A DNA stretch of 64,000 bases from Roseburia hominis A2-183 (GTDB lineage Bacteria > Bacillota > Clostridia > Lachnospirales > Lachnospiraceae), in NCBI RefSeq assembly GCF_000225345.1, contig NC_015977.1:2401501-2465500 (forward strand). The letters are read 5' to 3'. Below are positions 35,669-44,334 of this stretch, piece by piece. Both the position numbers and the translations under genes were made by a program. Position 1 is the stretch's first letter, and each line of letters opens with the position of its first letter. The notes beneath the pieces were generated by a model. The model saw nothing but the letters and a program-made list of their open reading frames with translations. It searched no databases and had not been told where the DNA came from.

Positions 35669-38164
35669 CTACTCTTCCTCCAACAGACGATCCACCAGCT
35701 TCACACATTCCGCCGCATCCTTGGAATAGCCGTCTGCTCCGATCTCCTCCGCAAAGCTTTCCGTGATCGCCGCACCTCCGATGACAACCTTCGCCGTACA
35801 TCCGCGCTCTTTGACAAGCTCCACCACGTCCTTCATGCGCATCATCGTCGTCGTCATCAGCGCGGAGAGCCCTATCACCCTGGCATTTTCCTTCATCGCG
35901 GTATCTACAATCAGATCTGCCGGGACATCTTTTCCCAGATCAATCACATGATACCCGTAATTTTTCAGCATCAGCACCACAAGATTCTTCCCGATGTCAT
36001 GGATATCACCCTCCACGGTCGCCACGACGAGCGTTGCCTTCGGCTCCTTGTCCGAGCGTGCTAACATCGGCTCTAAATATTCGATCGCCACCTTCATCGT
36101 ATTCGCAGAAGAAATCAGCTGCGGCAGAAAATACTTCTGCTTGTCGAACAGCTCGCCGACCTCGTTGATCGCCGGGATCAGATGTCCGTTGATGATGTCA
36201 TCCGGCTTCTCCCCGGTGTCTAACGCATGTTTGACCTCGTCTAAAATATGATTCTTATTGCCCTTTAAGACCGCCGTAAAAACCGCACTGCGCGCCTCAT
36301 TCGCGTTCCCGGAATCCTTTGCGCCGCCTGCGTTTCCCGCCTGTCCCGCGGCAGTACCTTTCACGGCAGCGCCCTTCGCCGTCCCGACAGGTACCCACAC
36401 ATGTTCCATGCCCTCATGCTTCTCGGACAGATAATTCATGCGCCCGATATAGCGGATGCCGCTCTCCTCCTTGTTCAGAAGCATGTCCGATGCAAATGCC
36501 GCATTCATCAGAAGTTCCTGGGAAGGATTTGCAATCGCCATCGTAAGGCCATTTCCGATCGCCATTGTGAGAAATGCCGTGTTGACATAGGAGCGCTCCG
36601 GAAGTCCGAACGAAATGTTGGACAGTCCGCAGACCGTCGGCAGTTCCATCTCATTTTTGCAGAAAGAAAATGTCTCAAAACACTCCAGCGCCGCCTTCGG
36701 ATTGGCACCGATCGTCGCCACCAGTCCGTCCACCACAATGTCCTCTTTTCCCATGCCGATCGCTTCCGCGCGTCTTAAGATCTCGCGGATGATCCCGTGC
36801 TTTTCTGCAGAATCCTTCGGCAGCCCCTCGTCCGAGAGCGGCAGCAAAATAAACATGGCACCGTACTTCTTCGCGATCGGCAGCAGATACTCGATCTTTT
36901 CTTTTTCCAGAGAAATGGAATTGACAAGCGCACGTCCCGGATAGATGCGCAGCGCCGCCTCGATGATATCCACATGGCTGGAATCGATGCAGAGCGGCAG
37001 ATCTACCGTGGAAGTCACTTCATAGATGGCGTCTAACATCATCTGCTTTTCGTCAATTCCGTTCATTCCCATATTGATGTCCAGAATCTGTGCGCCGTTC
37101 TCCTCCTGCTCCGTCGCCATGGTCCGCACCATACTAAGACTTCCCTCTTTTAACTCCGCCTGCAGCTTTTTCTTTCCTGTCGGATTGATCCGCTCTCCGA
37201 TCACCATGAACTTACCGTCAAGCCGGATCTCCACATGCATCCGCTCCGAGGCGAGCATACGTCTTTTCTTTGTGAGAGGCATATGCACCGGCATGGAACC
37301 CACCGCCTGCTTTAATGCGCAGATATGCTCCGGTGTCGTGCCGCAGCATCCGCCGATGATCGCCGCGCCCGCCTCCACAAGCTTCGCGCCGACTGACGCA
37401 AACTCCTCCGGCGTGGTACGGTATACGGTCACGCCGTCACAGAGCTCCGGCATACCGGCATTCGGCTTTGCCAGAAGCGGAATCGTCGCATACTCCGCCA
37501 TCTGCTGTACCGGATCAATCATCGCCTCCGGTCCGGTGGAGCAATTCAGTCCCACAGCATCCGCTCCGAGGCTCTGCAGCACAATCACCGCAGTCGCCGG
37601 ATCGGTTCCGTAGAGCGTCCGCCCATCCTCATTGTAGGTCAGCGACACCATAATCGGGAGATCACACACTTCGCGGATAGCAATGACCGCAGCACGGCAT
37701 TCCTGAAGACTCATCATGGTCTCCACGACAAAAAGATCCGCTCCCGCCTCGCAGATCACCTTCGCCTGCTCCTTGTAGACTTCTACCAGATCCTCAAACA
37801 TCAGATCGCCGAGCGGATAAAGCTGCCGTCCCGTCATCGTCAGATCGCCCGCCACATATGCCCTGCCGCCTGCCGCGCGCTTTGAGAGCGCCACCAGCTC
37901 ACGGTTCATCTGCACCAGGGAATCCTCCAGTCCGTACTCCTCCAGCTTGATCCGGCTTGCCGTAAAGGTGGGCGCGAACAAAATATCGGTGCCCGCCTCC
38001 ACATAGCGCTCCTGCAATTCTATCAGAACCCCCGGGTTCTCCAGAATCCACTGCTCCGGGCAGACCCCGACCGGCATTCCTGCTTTCTGCAGATTCGTTC
38101 CTGTCGCGCCGTCCAATATCACCGGTCTGCTTCCCACAAGTGTTGCAAATTCCTCTCTGGTCAT
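35669..38164 (-). CDS. metH: Cobalamin-dependent methionine synthase MetH (without activation domain)
   Basis: An 831-residue enzyme transferring methyl from methyltetrahydrofolate to homocysteine. The homocysteine module (1-~290) has the zinc Cys in VGLNCSTGPE and GGCCGTTPEHI. The pterin module (~310-570) has GERINPTGKKK and DINMG. The B12 module (~640-831) has GDIHDIGKN, whose His is the lower cobalt ligand. An Ala/Gly-rich linker joins the last two. There is no SAM-dependent reactivation domain, so repair must come from a separate protein. A short hairpin (GAAGGCG...CGCCTTC, 35640-35668) marks the end. No SAM or cobalamin riboswitch is visible upstream. Confidence 0.93.
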   Translation of the reverse strand: MTREEFATLVGSRPVILDGATGTNLQKAGMPVGVCPEQWILENPGVLIELQERYVEAGTDILFAPTFTASRIKLEEYGLEDSLVQMNRELVALSKRAAGGRAYVAGDLTMTGRQLYPLGDLMFEDLVEVYKEQAKVICEAGADLFVVETMMSLQECRAAVIAIREVCDLPIMVSLTYNEDGRTLYGTDPATAVIVLQSLGADAVGLNCSTGPEAMIDPVQQMAEYATIPLLAKPNAGMPELCDGVTVYRTTPEEFASVGAKLVEAGAAIIGGCCGTTPEHICALKQAVGSMPVHMPLTKKRRMLASERMHVEIRLDGKFMVIGERINPTGKKKLQAELKEGSLSMVRTMATEQEENGAQILDINMGMNGIDEKQMMLDAIYEVTSTVDLPLCIDSSHVDIIEAALRIYPGRALVNSISLEKEKIEYLLPIAKKYGAMFILLPLSDEGLPKDSAEKHGIIREILRRAEAIGMGKEDIVVDGLVATIGANPKAALECFETFSFCKNEMELPTVCGLSNISFGLPERSYVNTAFLTMAIGNGLTMAIANPSQELLMNAAFASDMLLNKEESGIRYIGRMNYLSEKHEGMEHVWVPVGTAKGAAVKGTAAGQAGNAGGAKDSGNANEARSAVFTAVLKGNKNHILDEVKHALDTGEKPDDIINGHLIPAINEVGELFDKQKYFLPQLISSANTMKVAIEYLEPMLARSDKEPKATLVVATVEGDIHDIGKNLVVLMLKNYGYHVIDLGKDVPADLIVDTAMKENARVIGLSALMTTTMMRMKDVVELVKERGCTAKVVIGGAAITESFAEEIGADGYSKDAAECVKLVDRLLEEE

Positions 38165-38345
38165 TCCCGTATCCTCTCTATCATCCGTTCTCGCTTATCA
38201 AGCCACATCTTACCATTTCCCCATGCCGGGTGCAAGTATTTTCCAATGTTTCCTGCAATCCGCGCCACGGCACCGCCGTTTCTTGATTGTTTTCCCATTT
38301 TATTGTATCATTCTGTAGATACATTTACAGAAAGGATACTCGACT

Positions 38346-39188
38346 ATGAAACAGCCTGTCAGTCTGATTGCCCTCGATATGGACGGCACTCTTTTTAACG
38401 GACAAAGTGAGATCTCAAAGGAGGATCAGGACGCCATTCGCGAAGCTTCCTCCCGCGGAATTCACGTTGCCATATCGACCGGACGCCCTTACGCCGGGCT
38501 TCCCGTCACACTTTTATCCGGTCTCGGCGTCTCCTATGCCATCACCTCCAACGGTGCTGCCGTCTATCATCTGCCGGACCGCCTCTGCATCCATGAATCT
38601 GCGATGGAGCCTGCGCTTGTATGCCCCATCATCGAAGAACTGCAAAAAAAGAGCATCCATATGGATGCTTTTATCAATGGCGACGGCTTCAGCCAGCGTT
38701 CCTGTGAGGGAAAGATCGACTGCCTGGACATGCCCACATCAATCAAACGCTACATTCACCGGACCAGAACCTTCACCGATGATCTCGCTGCCTATATCCG
38801 CGTCCACAATCTGAACGTCCAGAAGATGACGCTGAATTTTTATCCGCAGGAGGACGGCACTTTTCTCTACCGCGACGAAGTGATGCAGATCCTGTCAGAG
38901 CACCCCGAGATCACCTTTCTCTCCGGCGGCTACCACAATCTGGAATTCACCAGAGCGGGCGTCACCAAAGGAAACGGTCTCACCCTGCTCTGTTCGCACC
39001 TCGGCGTCGATATCGAAGAGACGCTTGCCTGCGGCGACACCCAGAACGACATCGACATTTTAAAAACCGCAGCGATCGGCGTCGCCATGGAAAATGCCCT
39101 GCCGGAAGTGAAGGAGATCGCAGACTTTGTGACGCGCTCCAATGAAAACAGCGGCGTCGCGCATGCAATCCGCACGTTTGCCCTGTGA
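38346..39188 (+). CDS. HAD-superfamily phosphatase (Cof type)
   Basis: A 280-residue hydrolase. Motif I LIALDMDGTLFNG supplies the nucleophile Asp, motif II is AISTGRP, and the C-terminal motif CGDTQNDIDILKTAAIGVAM binds Mg. The large C2B cap is typical of Cof-type sugar-phosphate or pyridoxal-phosphate phosphatases. Substrate unknown. It is a single plus-strand gene, divergent from metH and convergent with mnmA (9-base gap). Ribosome site AGAAAGGATACTCGACT. Confidence 0.9.
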   Translation: MKQPVSLIALDMDGTLFNGQSEISKEDQDAIREASSRGIHVAISTGRPYAGLPVTLLSGLGVSYAITSNGAAVYHLPDRLCIHESAMEPALVCPIIEELQKKSIHMDAFINGDGFSQRSCEGKIDCLDMPTSIKRYIHRTRTFTDDLAAYIRVHNLNVQKMTLNFYPQEDGTFLYRDEVMQILSEHPEITFLSGGYHNLEFTRAGVTKGNGLTLLCSHLGVDIEETLACGDTQNDIDILKTAAIGVAMENALPEVKEIADFVTRSNENSGVAHAIRTFAL

Positions 39189-39197
39189 TGCAGGCGC

Positions 39198-40283
39198 TTA
39201 AGCGTGTGTGATCACGCCGCCTCCCGCGACATAGTCTCCGTCGTACAGCACCACTGCCTGTCCCGGTGTCACGGCGCGCACCGGCTCTTCAAATTCACAG
39301 CAGATCTCATCCGCACCGGTGCGCCGCACGGTGCAGCAGCTTCCCGCATGCGAGTACCGGATCTTTGCCTTCAGGCGAACCGGCTCCTCAATGTCGGAGA
39401 GCGCCATAAAGTTCAGCTGATTCGCATACAGCCGGTTTGTATACACATCTTTATCACTTCCGAGAACCACCTCATTTGTCTCCGGGCGTATCTCTGTCAC
39501 AAACACCGGATATCCAAACGCAATCCCGAGTCCTTTGCGCTGTCCGATCGTATAATGTGTAATTCCCTTGTGCCGCCCTAAAATCTCTCCGTCCACCGAC
39601 ACAAAGTTGCCCGGCGGCGGGACCATTTCCCCGCACTCTCTGTCTATAAATCCGGCATAATCATTGTCCGGTATAAAACAGATCTCCTGGCTGTCCTTTT
39701 TATGTGCAACCATCAGTCCGATGTCTTCCGCAATCGCACGGATCTCATCCTTTGTGTAATCTCCTACCGGCATGAGGGTATGGGAGAGCTGCTTCTGCGT
39801 GAGATTAAACAGCGCGTAGGTCTGATCCTTTGCCGCCGTCACGGAATTGCGGATAGCATATCTTCCGTTGGAAAGCTGTTCCACGCGCGCGTAGTGGCCG
39901 GTCGCAATGTAATCGGCTCCGATCTCCAAGCTCCTCTGAAGCAGAGATTCCCATTTCACATAGCGGTTGCATGCAATACACGGATTCGGCGTGCGCCCTT
40001 TTAAATACTCCGCTGTAAAATAATCCATGACATTCTTCTTGAACTCGCGCTTGAAATTCATCACATAATACGGAATCTCCAGACGATCCGCCACCCTGCG
40101 TGCGTCATCCACCGCCGAGAGTCCACAGCATCCGCCGCTCTCCGCCTGTGTAAACTGATCCTCATCCTGCCAGATCTGCATTGTGACTCCGATCACATCA
40201 TATCCCTGCTGTTTTAACAAATATGCCGCCACGGAAGAATCCACTCCGCCCGACATACCGACTACTACTTTTTTTCCTGCCAT
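39198..40283 (-). CDS. mnmA: tRNA-specific 2-thiouridylase MnmA
   Basis: A 361-residue enzyme that thiolates the wobble uridine of Lys, Glu and Gln tRNAs. The PP-loop VVVGMSGGVDSSVAAYLL starts the protein, the catalytic Cys lies in TPNPCIACNRYVKW (about residue 102), and the second catalytic Cys in DSQEICFIPD (about 200). The C-terminal barrel is complete. I use the ATG reading MAGKKVVV, with AGGAG upstream, rather than the ATG six codons earlier. Confidence 0.94.
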   Translation of the reverse strand: MAGKKVVVGMSGGVDSSVAAYLLKQQGYDVIGVTMQIWQDEDQFTQAESGGCCGLSAVDDARRVADRLEIPYYVMNFKREFKKNVMDYFTAEYLKGRTPNPCIACNRYVKWESLLQRSLEIGADYIATGHYARVEQLSNGRYAIRNSVTAAKDQTYALFNLTQKQLSHTLMPVGDYTKDEIRAIAEDIGLMVAHKKDSQEICFIPDNDYAGFIDRECGEMVPPPGNFVSVDGEILGRHKGITHYTIGQRKGLGIAFGYPVFVTEIRPETNEVVLGSDKDVYTNRLYANQLNFMALSDIEEPVRLKAKIRYSHAGSCCTVRRTGADEICCEFEEPVRAVTPGQAVVLYDGDYVAGGGVITHA

Positions 40284-40305
40284 GCCCGCTCCTGCCAACA
40301 AACAT

Positions 40306-40341
40306 ATGAGGTTGCCACACCTTACGGTATGGCAGCCTCAT
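40306..40341 (-). terminator. Hairpin terminator after the FliD-like gene
   Basis: ATGAGGCTGCCATACC pairs with GGTGTGGCAACCTCAT on the minus strand (two mismatches), followed by ATGTTTGTT. It precedes mnmA by 23 bases. Confidence 0.65.
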
Positions 40342-40360
40342 CTCTTCGTGTCTTCCAATG

Positions 40361-41140
40361 TTAAATTCCGGAATTGTAAAGATCTCCGGTGCTGTAATTA
40401 TAAGTATACATACCATTCTTGCTGTAGGTATTCGCCTTCGCCGCTTCACTCTTCGCGTTGGATGCGATCTTCAGGAGATCCACATTCGTCTGCGTCGCAT
40501 AAGATCCGTGCGTTGTAAACAGTGACTTCAGCTTGTCCATATCCGCCTTCTCAAAGCTCTTCTCGTCCACGGAAAGTCTGCCGTCGGCATCCACGGTAAT
40601 GCCCGCTTTCTCCAACGTCTTCTCATTCGCTCTGGCGTTGCTCTTCAAAGAGTTCGCCGCACGCAGAATGCTCTTCGTCTTAGAATCGTCCGCCCGATCC
40701 AGCAGTGAATTGTAATCATCCACATACGACTTCACCGCCTTATAGATGGCATCACGGTCATACTCCTGCGTCTTCGTGCCGTCCTCCGCGGTCTTCTCCA
40801 CTTTGTTGAACACAGAATCCTTTCCGGTTGCTGTCAGCTTGGAAAGCGACTTCTCCGTACTCTCCGCCGCACTCTCAATCCGGGTCAGTGTCTTCGCGTC
40901 ATCCTTCGCGGTTGAGATCGACGGGCTGACCTTCGTGGCGCTGTCCGTGGAATCCGACTTGCTGTAATAGGCACTCAAAAGCTTGAAATAGCTTCCGTTG
41001 CGGATCGTCGCATAATCGGAATAATTGATTCCGAGCAGATCGCTTCCGCCTCCCAGCAGAGAGGAAGTTGTATTGTTCCGGTTCAGACTGGAAAATAACA
41101 CGCCCAGTGACGATGAATCATATCCTGAAATACTTGCCAT
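40361..41140 (-). CDS. FliD-like flagellar-associated protein (hook-cap C-terminal type)
   Basis: A 259-residue, Ser/Ala/Lys-rich protein without a signal peptide. The middle VKSYVDDYNSLLDRADDSKT and the following ITVDADGRLSVDEKSFEKA plus KLKSLFTTHGSYA resemble the conserved C-terminal module of the filament cap protein FliD. It lacks the long variable domains of true FliD (450+ residues). It stands alone, away from other flagellar genes, so it may be a secreted cap-like accessory protein. Ends in a Tyr/Asn/Ser-rich tail. Confidence 0.55.
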   Translation of the reverse strand: MASISGYDSSSLGVLFSSLNRNNTTSSLLGGGSDLLGINYSDYATIRNGSYFKLLSAYYSKSDSTDSATKVSPSISTAKDDAKTLTRIESAAESTEKSLSKLTATGKDSVFNKVEKTAEDGTKTQEYDRDAIYKAVKSYVDDYNSLLDRADDSKTKSILRAANSLKSNARANEKTLEKAGITVDADGRLSVDEKSFEKADMDKLKSLFTTHGSYATQTNVDLLKIASNAKSEAAKANTYSKNGMYTYNYSTGDLYNSGI

Positions 41141-41530
41141 ACTCTATCACTCCTTTGAAAAAAAGCATCTGACCTCCGTGTCAGAATGTTGATCCGGCTG
41201 TTGCATTTGTGCACAATACCTTCTTGTTACCTCATGTTCTATATCGTCATTTTAGCCCGAAACCTTAGATTTTTCAAGCATTTTCTGGTGCTTGTCCTTA
41301 TTAAAATGTTTAACTATTGTTCATAGTTTATTCATATCTTATTGCTACAATAAAATTATCAAAAAACAAGACAATTCGTTACAATATATTTGATAATTTT
41401 TTCATAATAGCCCAGGCGCGCGAGTGTCTGGGCACTCCTCATTTTAGGGAGCTCCCTTTTATGCAGACAGAGAGGGGCGCCGCACATGCGCGGCACCCCT
41501 CTCTTCTATTCCAGATCCATCCGTTCTGTA
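41141..41530. other. Intergenic region with AT-rich leader and GC hairpin
   Basis: No gene is seen in these 390 bases. An AT-rich stretch (41240-41400) upstream of the FliD-like gene may hold its promoter. A strong hairpin at 41469-41504 (AGAGAGGGG...CCCCTCTCT, extended by GCCGC/GCGGC) should end the CBS-protein transcript from the minus strand, though its T tail is weak. Confidence 0.55.
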
Positions 41531-42169
41531 TTATTTCTGATCATTATACTTCACATCACGCACATCATAACCGTGGCGCTCTAACGCGCGTACCACACGC
41601 TCAAAATCCGGTGCTTCCACCCGAAGGAAGATCTCTGCCAGATCCATAACATCCGTCGGAATCACCATCATGTTGCAGATGTCTCCGCCCTCCTTAGCAA
41701 TCAGCTCACAGATCTTGCCGAGCACACCTCGGATATCATACGTGTAGATTGCCATGGAATTGTGTTTGTTACCAAAGATCTTCTGATATTCCTTGAATAC
41801 CGCCTGCTGCGTCACGATTCCAAGCAGCTTGTTCTGCTCGTTCGTGATCGGAATAAAACGAACTTTGGAGGTGATAAACATTGCTGCCGCTTCCTCAATC
41901 CGTGTATTCTCACCGATGGTCTCAATTCTTGTCTTCATGAACTCCATCACTTTTCGCTGTGCAAATTCTTCTCTGGTCCCTGTATAGTTCCGGAAAAATT
42001 CCTCAAACAAAAACTGTTTGGACAAAACACCCACAAACTGCTGTCCGTCCACTACCGGAAGCGAGAGAAGTCCCTGCTCGTCGATAATCTTCATTGCCTC
42101 TTCTACCGTATTCTCCACGCTGATACACGCCAGCTTACTGAAAGGCATCATAATTGCTTTTACACGCAT
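41531..42169 (-). CDS. Tandem CBS-domain protein with C-terminal ACT-like domain
   Basis: A 212-residue cytoplasmic protein. Two CBS motifs (residues ~1-130) contain ISVENTVEEAMKIIDEQGLL and ETIGENTRIEEAAAMFITSK, and the last ~70 residues (YTYDIRGVLGKICELIAKEGGDI) look like an ACT domain. AcuB-type proteins have this layout and are thought to sense adenine nucleotides, but the target is unknown. The start follows AGGAGGTATTGGTT. It is 43 bases downstream of ung and probably co-transcribed. Confidence 0.85.
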   Translation of the reverse strand: MRVKAIMMPFSKLACISVENTVEEAMKIIDEQGLLSLPVVDGQQFVGVLSKQFLFEEFFRNYTGTREEFAQRKVMEFMKTRIETIGENTRIEEAAAMFITSKVRFIPITNEQNKLLGIVTQQAVFKEYQKIFGNKHNSMAIYTYDIRGVLGKICELIAKEGGDICNMMVIPTDVMDLAEIFLRVEAPDFERVVRALERHGYDVRDVKYNDQK

Positions 42170-42212
42170 AACCAATACCTCCTGTCTGCTTTTATTGTAA
42201 GTATATTATACA

Positions 42213-42890
42213 CTAAATATTCTCAATTTGCCAGTCTATCGGTGCGATTCCATGCTCCTCAAGAAACGCATTTGCCTTGCTGAAATGCCGGCACCCGAAA
42301 AATCCCCGGTATGCCGAGAGAGGGCTCGGATGCGGTGCCGTTAAGATCAGATGCTTCGGATTCGTAAGCATCGGTATTTTGGACTGCGCCGGTCTGCCCC
42401 AGAGGAGGTACACAATCGGACGATCCTGGGCATTTACTGCCTGAATGACCGCATCAGTGAACTGCTCCCAGCCTCTTCCCTGATGGGAATTCGCCTGGTG
42501 CGCGCGCACGGTGAGGACGGTGTTGAGCAGAAGCACTCCCTGATCTGCCCATTTTTTCAGATAACCGTTATTCGGAATGTAACAGCCCAGATCATCATGC
42601 AGTTCCTTATAAATGTTCTGTAGGGAGGGCGGGATCTCCTTTTGCTCCGGCAGCACGGAAAACGAAAGACCATGTGCCTGATTTACATTGTGATAGGGGT
42701 CCTGCCCCAACAGAAGCACCTTCACCTCACTAAGCGGCGTAAAATGAAAGGCATTAAAGATATCCTCCGCCGGCGGGTAGACCACTGTTCTGCTGTATTC
42801 CTCCCGCACAAATGTGTATAATTCCCGGTAATACGGCTTTCGGAATTCCCCCTGGATTGCCGGAAGCCAGTCATTGTCAATCATCGACAT
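42213..42890 (-). CDS. ung: Uracil-DNA glycosylase (family 1)
   Basis: A 225-residue repair enzyme removing uracil from DNA. The catalytic water-activating loop GQDPYHNVNQAHGLSFSV lies at about residue 60 and the DNA-intercalation loop HPSPLSAYRGFFGC near 185. Length is normal. Its start (AAGGAGTAGTGGGAT upstream) is 46 bases after hisF in the same direction. Confidence 0.96.
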   Translation of the reverse strand: MSMIDNDWLPAIQGEFRKPYYRELYTFVREEYSRTVVYPPAEDIFNAFHFTPLSEVKVLLLGQDPYHNVNQAHGLSFSVLPEQKEIPPSLQNIYKELHDDLGCYIPNNGYLKKWADQGVLLLNTVLTVRAHQANSHQGRGWEQFTDAVIQAVNAQDRPIVYLLWGRPAQSKIPMLTNPKHLILTAPHPSPLSAYRGFFGCRHFSKANAFLEEHGIAPIDWQIENI

Positions 42891-42936
42891 ATCCCACTAC
42901 TCCTTTTTTCACAGACAGCAGTGTGGGCGCACCGTG

Positions 42937-43698
42937 CTATCGCCGCACAGATACGCCCCTCGCTGCCAGATCGTTCTTCAGATCCATAATCTCAAGTTCT
43001 TTATAGTGAAACAGGGATGCCGCAAGAACCGCATCCGCTTTTCCCTTTGTCAGTGCATCATAAAAATGATCCTTCGTCCCGGCGCCGCCGGAAGCAATCA
43101 CAGGAATCGATACATTTTCCGCGACCTGTCTGGTCAGTTCAATGTCATATCCCGCTTTCGTGCCATCGCAGTCCATGCTTGTCAGAAGAATCTCTCCTGC
43201 GCCAAGCCGGTCTGCCTTCATCGCCCACTCGACGGCATCCAGACCCACATCAATCCGTCCGCCGTTCTTATAGATATTCCACCCGGAGCCGTCCGCGCGT
43301 CTCCTTGCGTCAATCGCAACCACCACGCATTGGCTGCCGAATTTGTCTGCCGCCTCCGAGATCAGTTCCGGCCGGTTGATCGCGGAAGAATTGATCGCAA
43401 TCTTGTCTGCGCCCTCGCGGAGCAGTGCCTTAAAATCATCCACCGTCCTTATGCCGCCTCCGACCGTAAACGGAATGAACACTCTCTCCGCCACGCGGCG
43501 CACCATATCGACCACGGTATTTCTGGCGTCCGAGGTAGCGTTAATGTCCAGAAATACCAGTTCGTCCGCACCTGCCTTATCGTAAGCTGCCGCAATCTCC
43601 ACCGGATCTCCGGCATCCCTCAGATTCACAAAATTAACACCCTTTACCACACGCCCGCCATTCACATCCAGACAGGGAATCACTCTCTTTGTAAACAT
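42937..43698 (-). CDS. hisF: Imidazole glycerol phosphate synthase, cyclase subunit HisF
   Basis: A 253-residue TIM barrel that closes the imidazole ring in histidine synthesis. Catalytic Asp in [15 protein letters not shown] and in [15 protein letters not shown], with phosphate loops VGGGIRT and ASGGAGT. It works with the adjacent HisH glutaminase, 12 bases upstream. Other his genes are not nearby. Confidence 0.96.
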   Translation of the reverse strand: MFTKRVIPCLDVNGGRVVKGVNFVNLRDAGDPVEIAAAYDKAGADELVFLDINATSDARNTVVDMVRRVAERVFIPFTVGGGIRTVDDFKALLREGADKIAINSSAINRPELISEAADKFGSQCVVVAIDARRRADGSGWNIYKNGGRIDVGLDAVEWAMKADRLGAGEILLTSMDCDGTKAGYDIELTRQVAENVSIPVIASGGAGTKDHFYDALTKGKADAVLAASLFHYKELEIMDLKNDLAARGVSVRR

Positions 43699-43710
43699 CG
43701 CATGCCTCCG

Positions 43711-44316
43711 CTATATTTCCGCAAAATTCTTCAGTATCTGAAGTCCCACTGTGCTGCTCTTCTCCGGGTGAAACTGGCACGCAAACAGGTTGCCCTTCTC
43801 CACGGAAGCATGAATCGTCACGCCGTACTCTGTGGTCGCCTTCACAATCGACGGATCTTTCGCTTTCAGGTAGTAGGAATGTACAAAATAGACATACGGC
43901 TGTTCCTTCAATCCGGCAAACAATCTTCCTTCATGCGGGAAATCCAGTGAATTCCAGCCGATGTGCGGGATCTTAAGTCCCGGCGCCTCCGGAATCTTCA
44001 CGATCTCTCCGTCCAGCAGATGAAGTCCCTCCACGCCGTCACTCTCCTCGCTGCCCTCAAACAGCAGCTGCAGACCCAGACAGATGCCGAGAAACGGCTT
44101 GTCTTCCTGCACAACCTCGCGGATCACCTGATCCAGCTCATATTTTTTCAGCTGCTGCATTGCCGTTCCAAAAGAACCGACACCCGGCAGTACCACTCTG
44201 TCTGCCCGGCGTATGCTGTCATGATCTCTCGTGACCACACATTCCTCACCCAGCGCGAGGAACGCCTTTTCCACACTTTTTAAATTGCCTGCGTCATAGT
44301 CTATAATTGCTATCAT
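43711..44316 (-). CDS. hisH: Imidazole glycerol phosphate synthase, glutaminase subunit HisH
   Basis: A 201-residue class I amidotransferase giving ammonia to HisF. The nucleophile Cys is in FLGICLGLQLLFEGS (about residue 80), and the His-Glu pair in CQFHPEKSS near the C-terminus. PGVGSFGTAM forms the oxyanion region. The ribosome site is weak (GAGTGAGAGA). It begins 18 bases after the acidic membrane protein gene, so may depend on its transcript. Confidence 0.95.
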   Translation of the reverse strand: MIAIIDYDAGNLKSVEKAFLALGEECVVTRDHDSIRRADRVVLPGVGSFGTAMQQLKKYELDQVIREVVQEDKPFLGICLGLQLLFEGSEESDGVEGLHLLDGEIVKIPEAPGLKIPHIGWNSLDFPHEGRLFAGLKEQPYVYFVHSYYLKAKDPSIVKATTEYGVTIHASVEKGNLFACQFHPEKSSTVGLQILKNFAEI

Positions 44317-44334
44317 TCTCTCACTCCGTCGATG

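Noticed and set aside
38165..38345. SAM or cobalamin riboswitch before metH
   Set aside because: No S-box or B12-box motif was seen in this 180-base divergent region.
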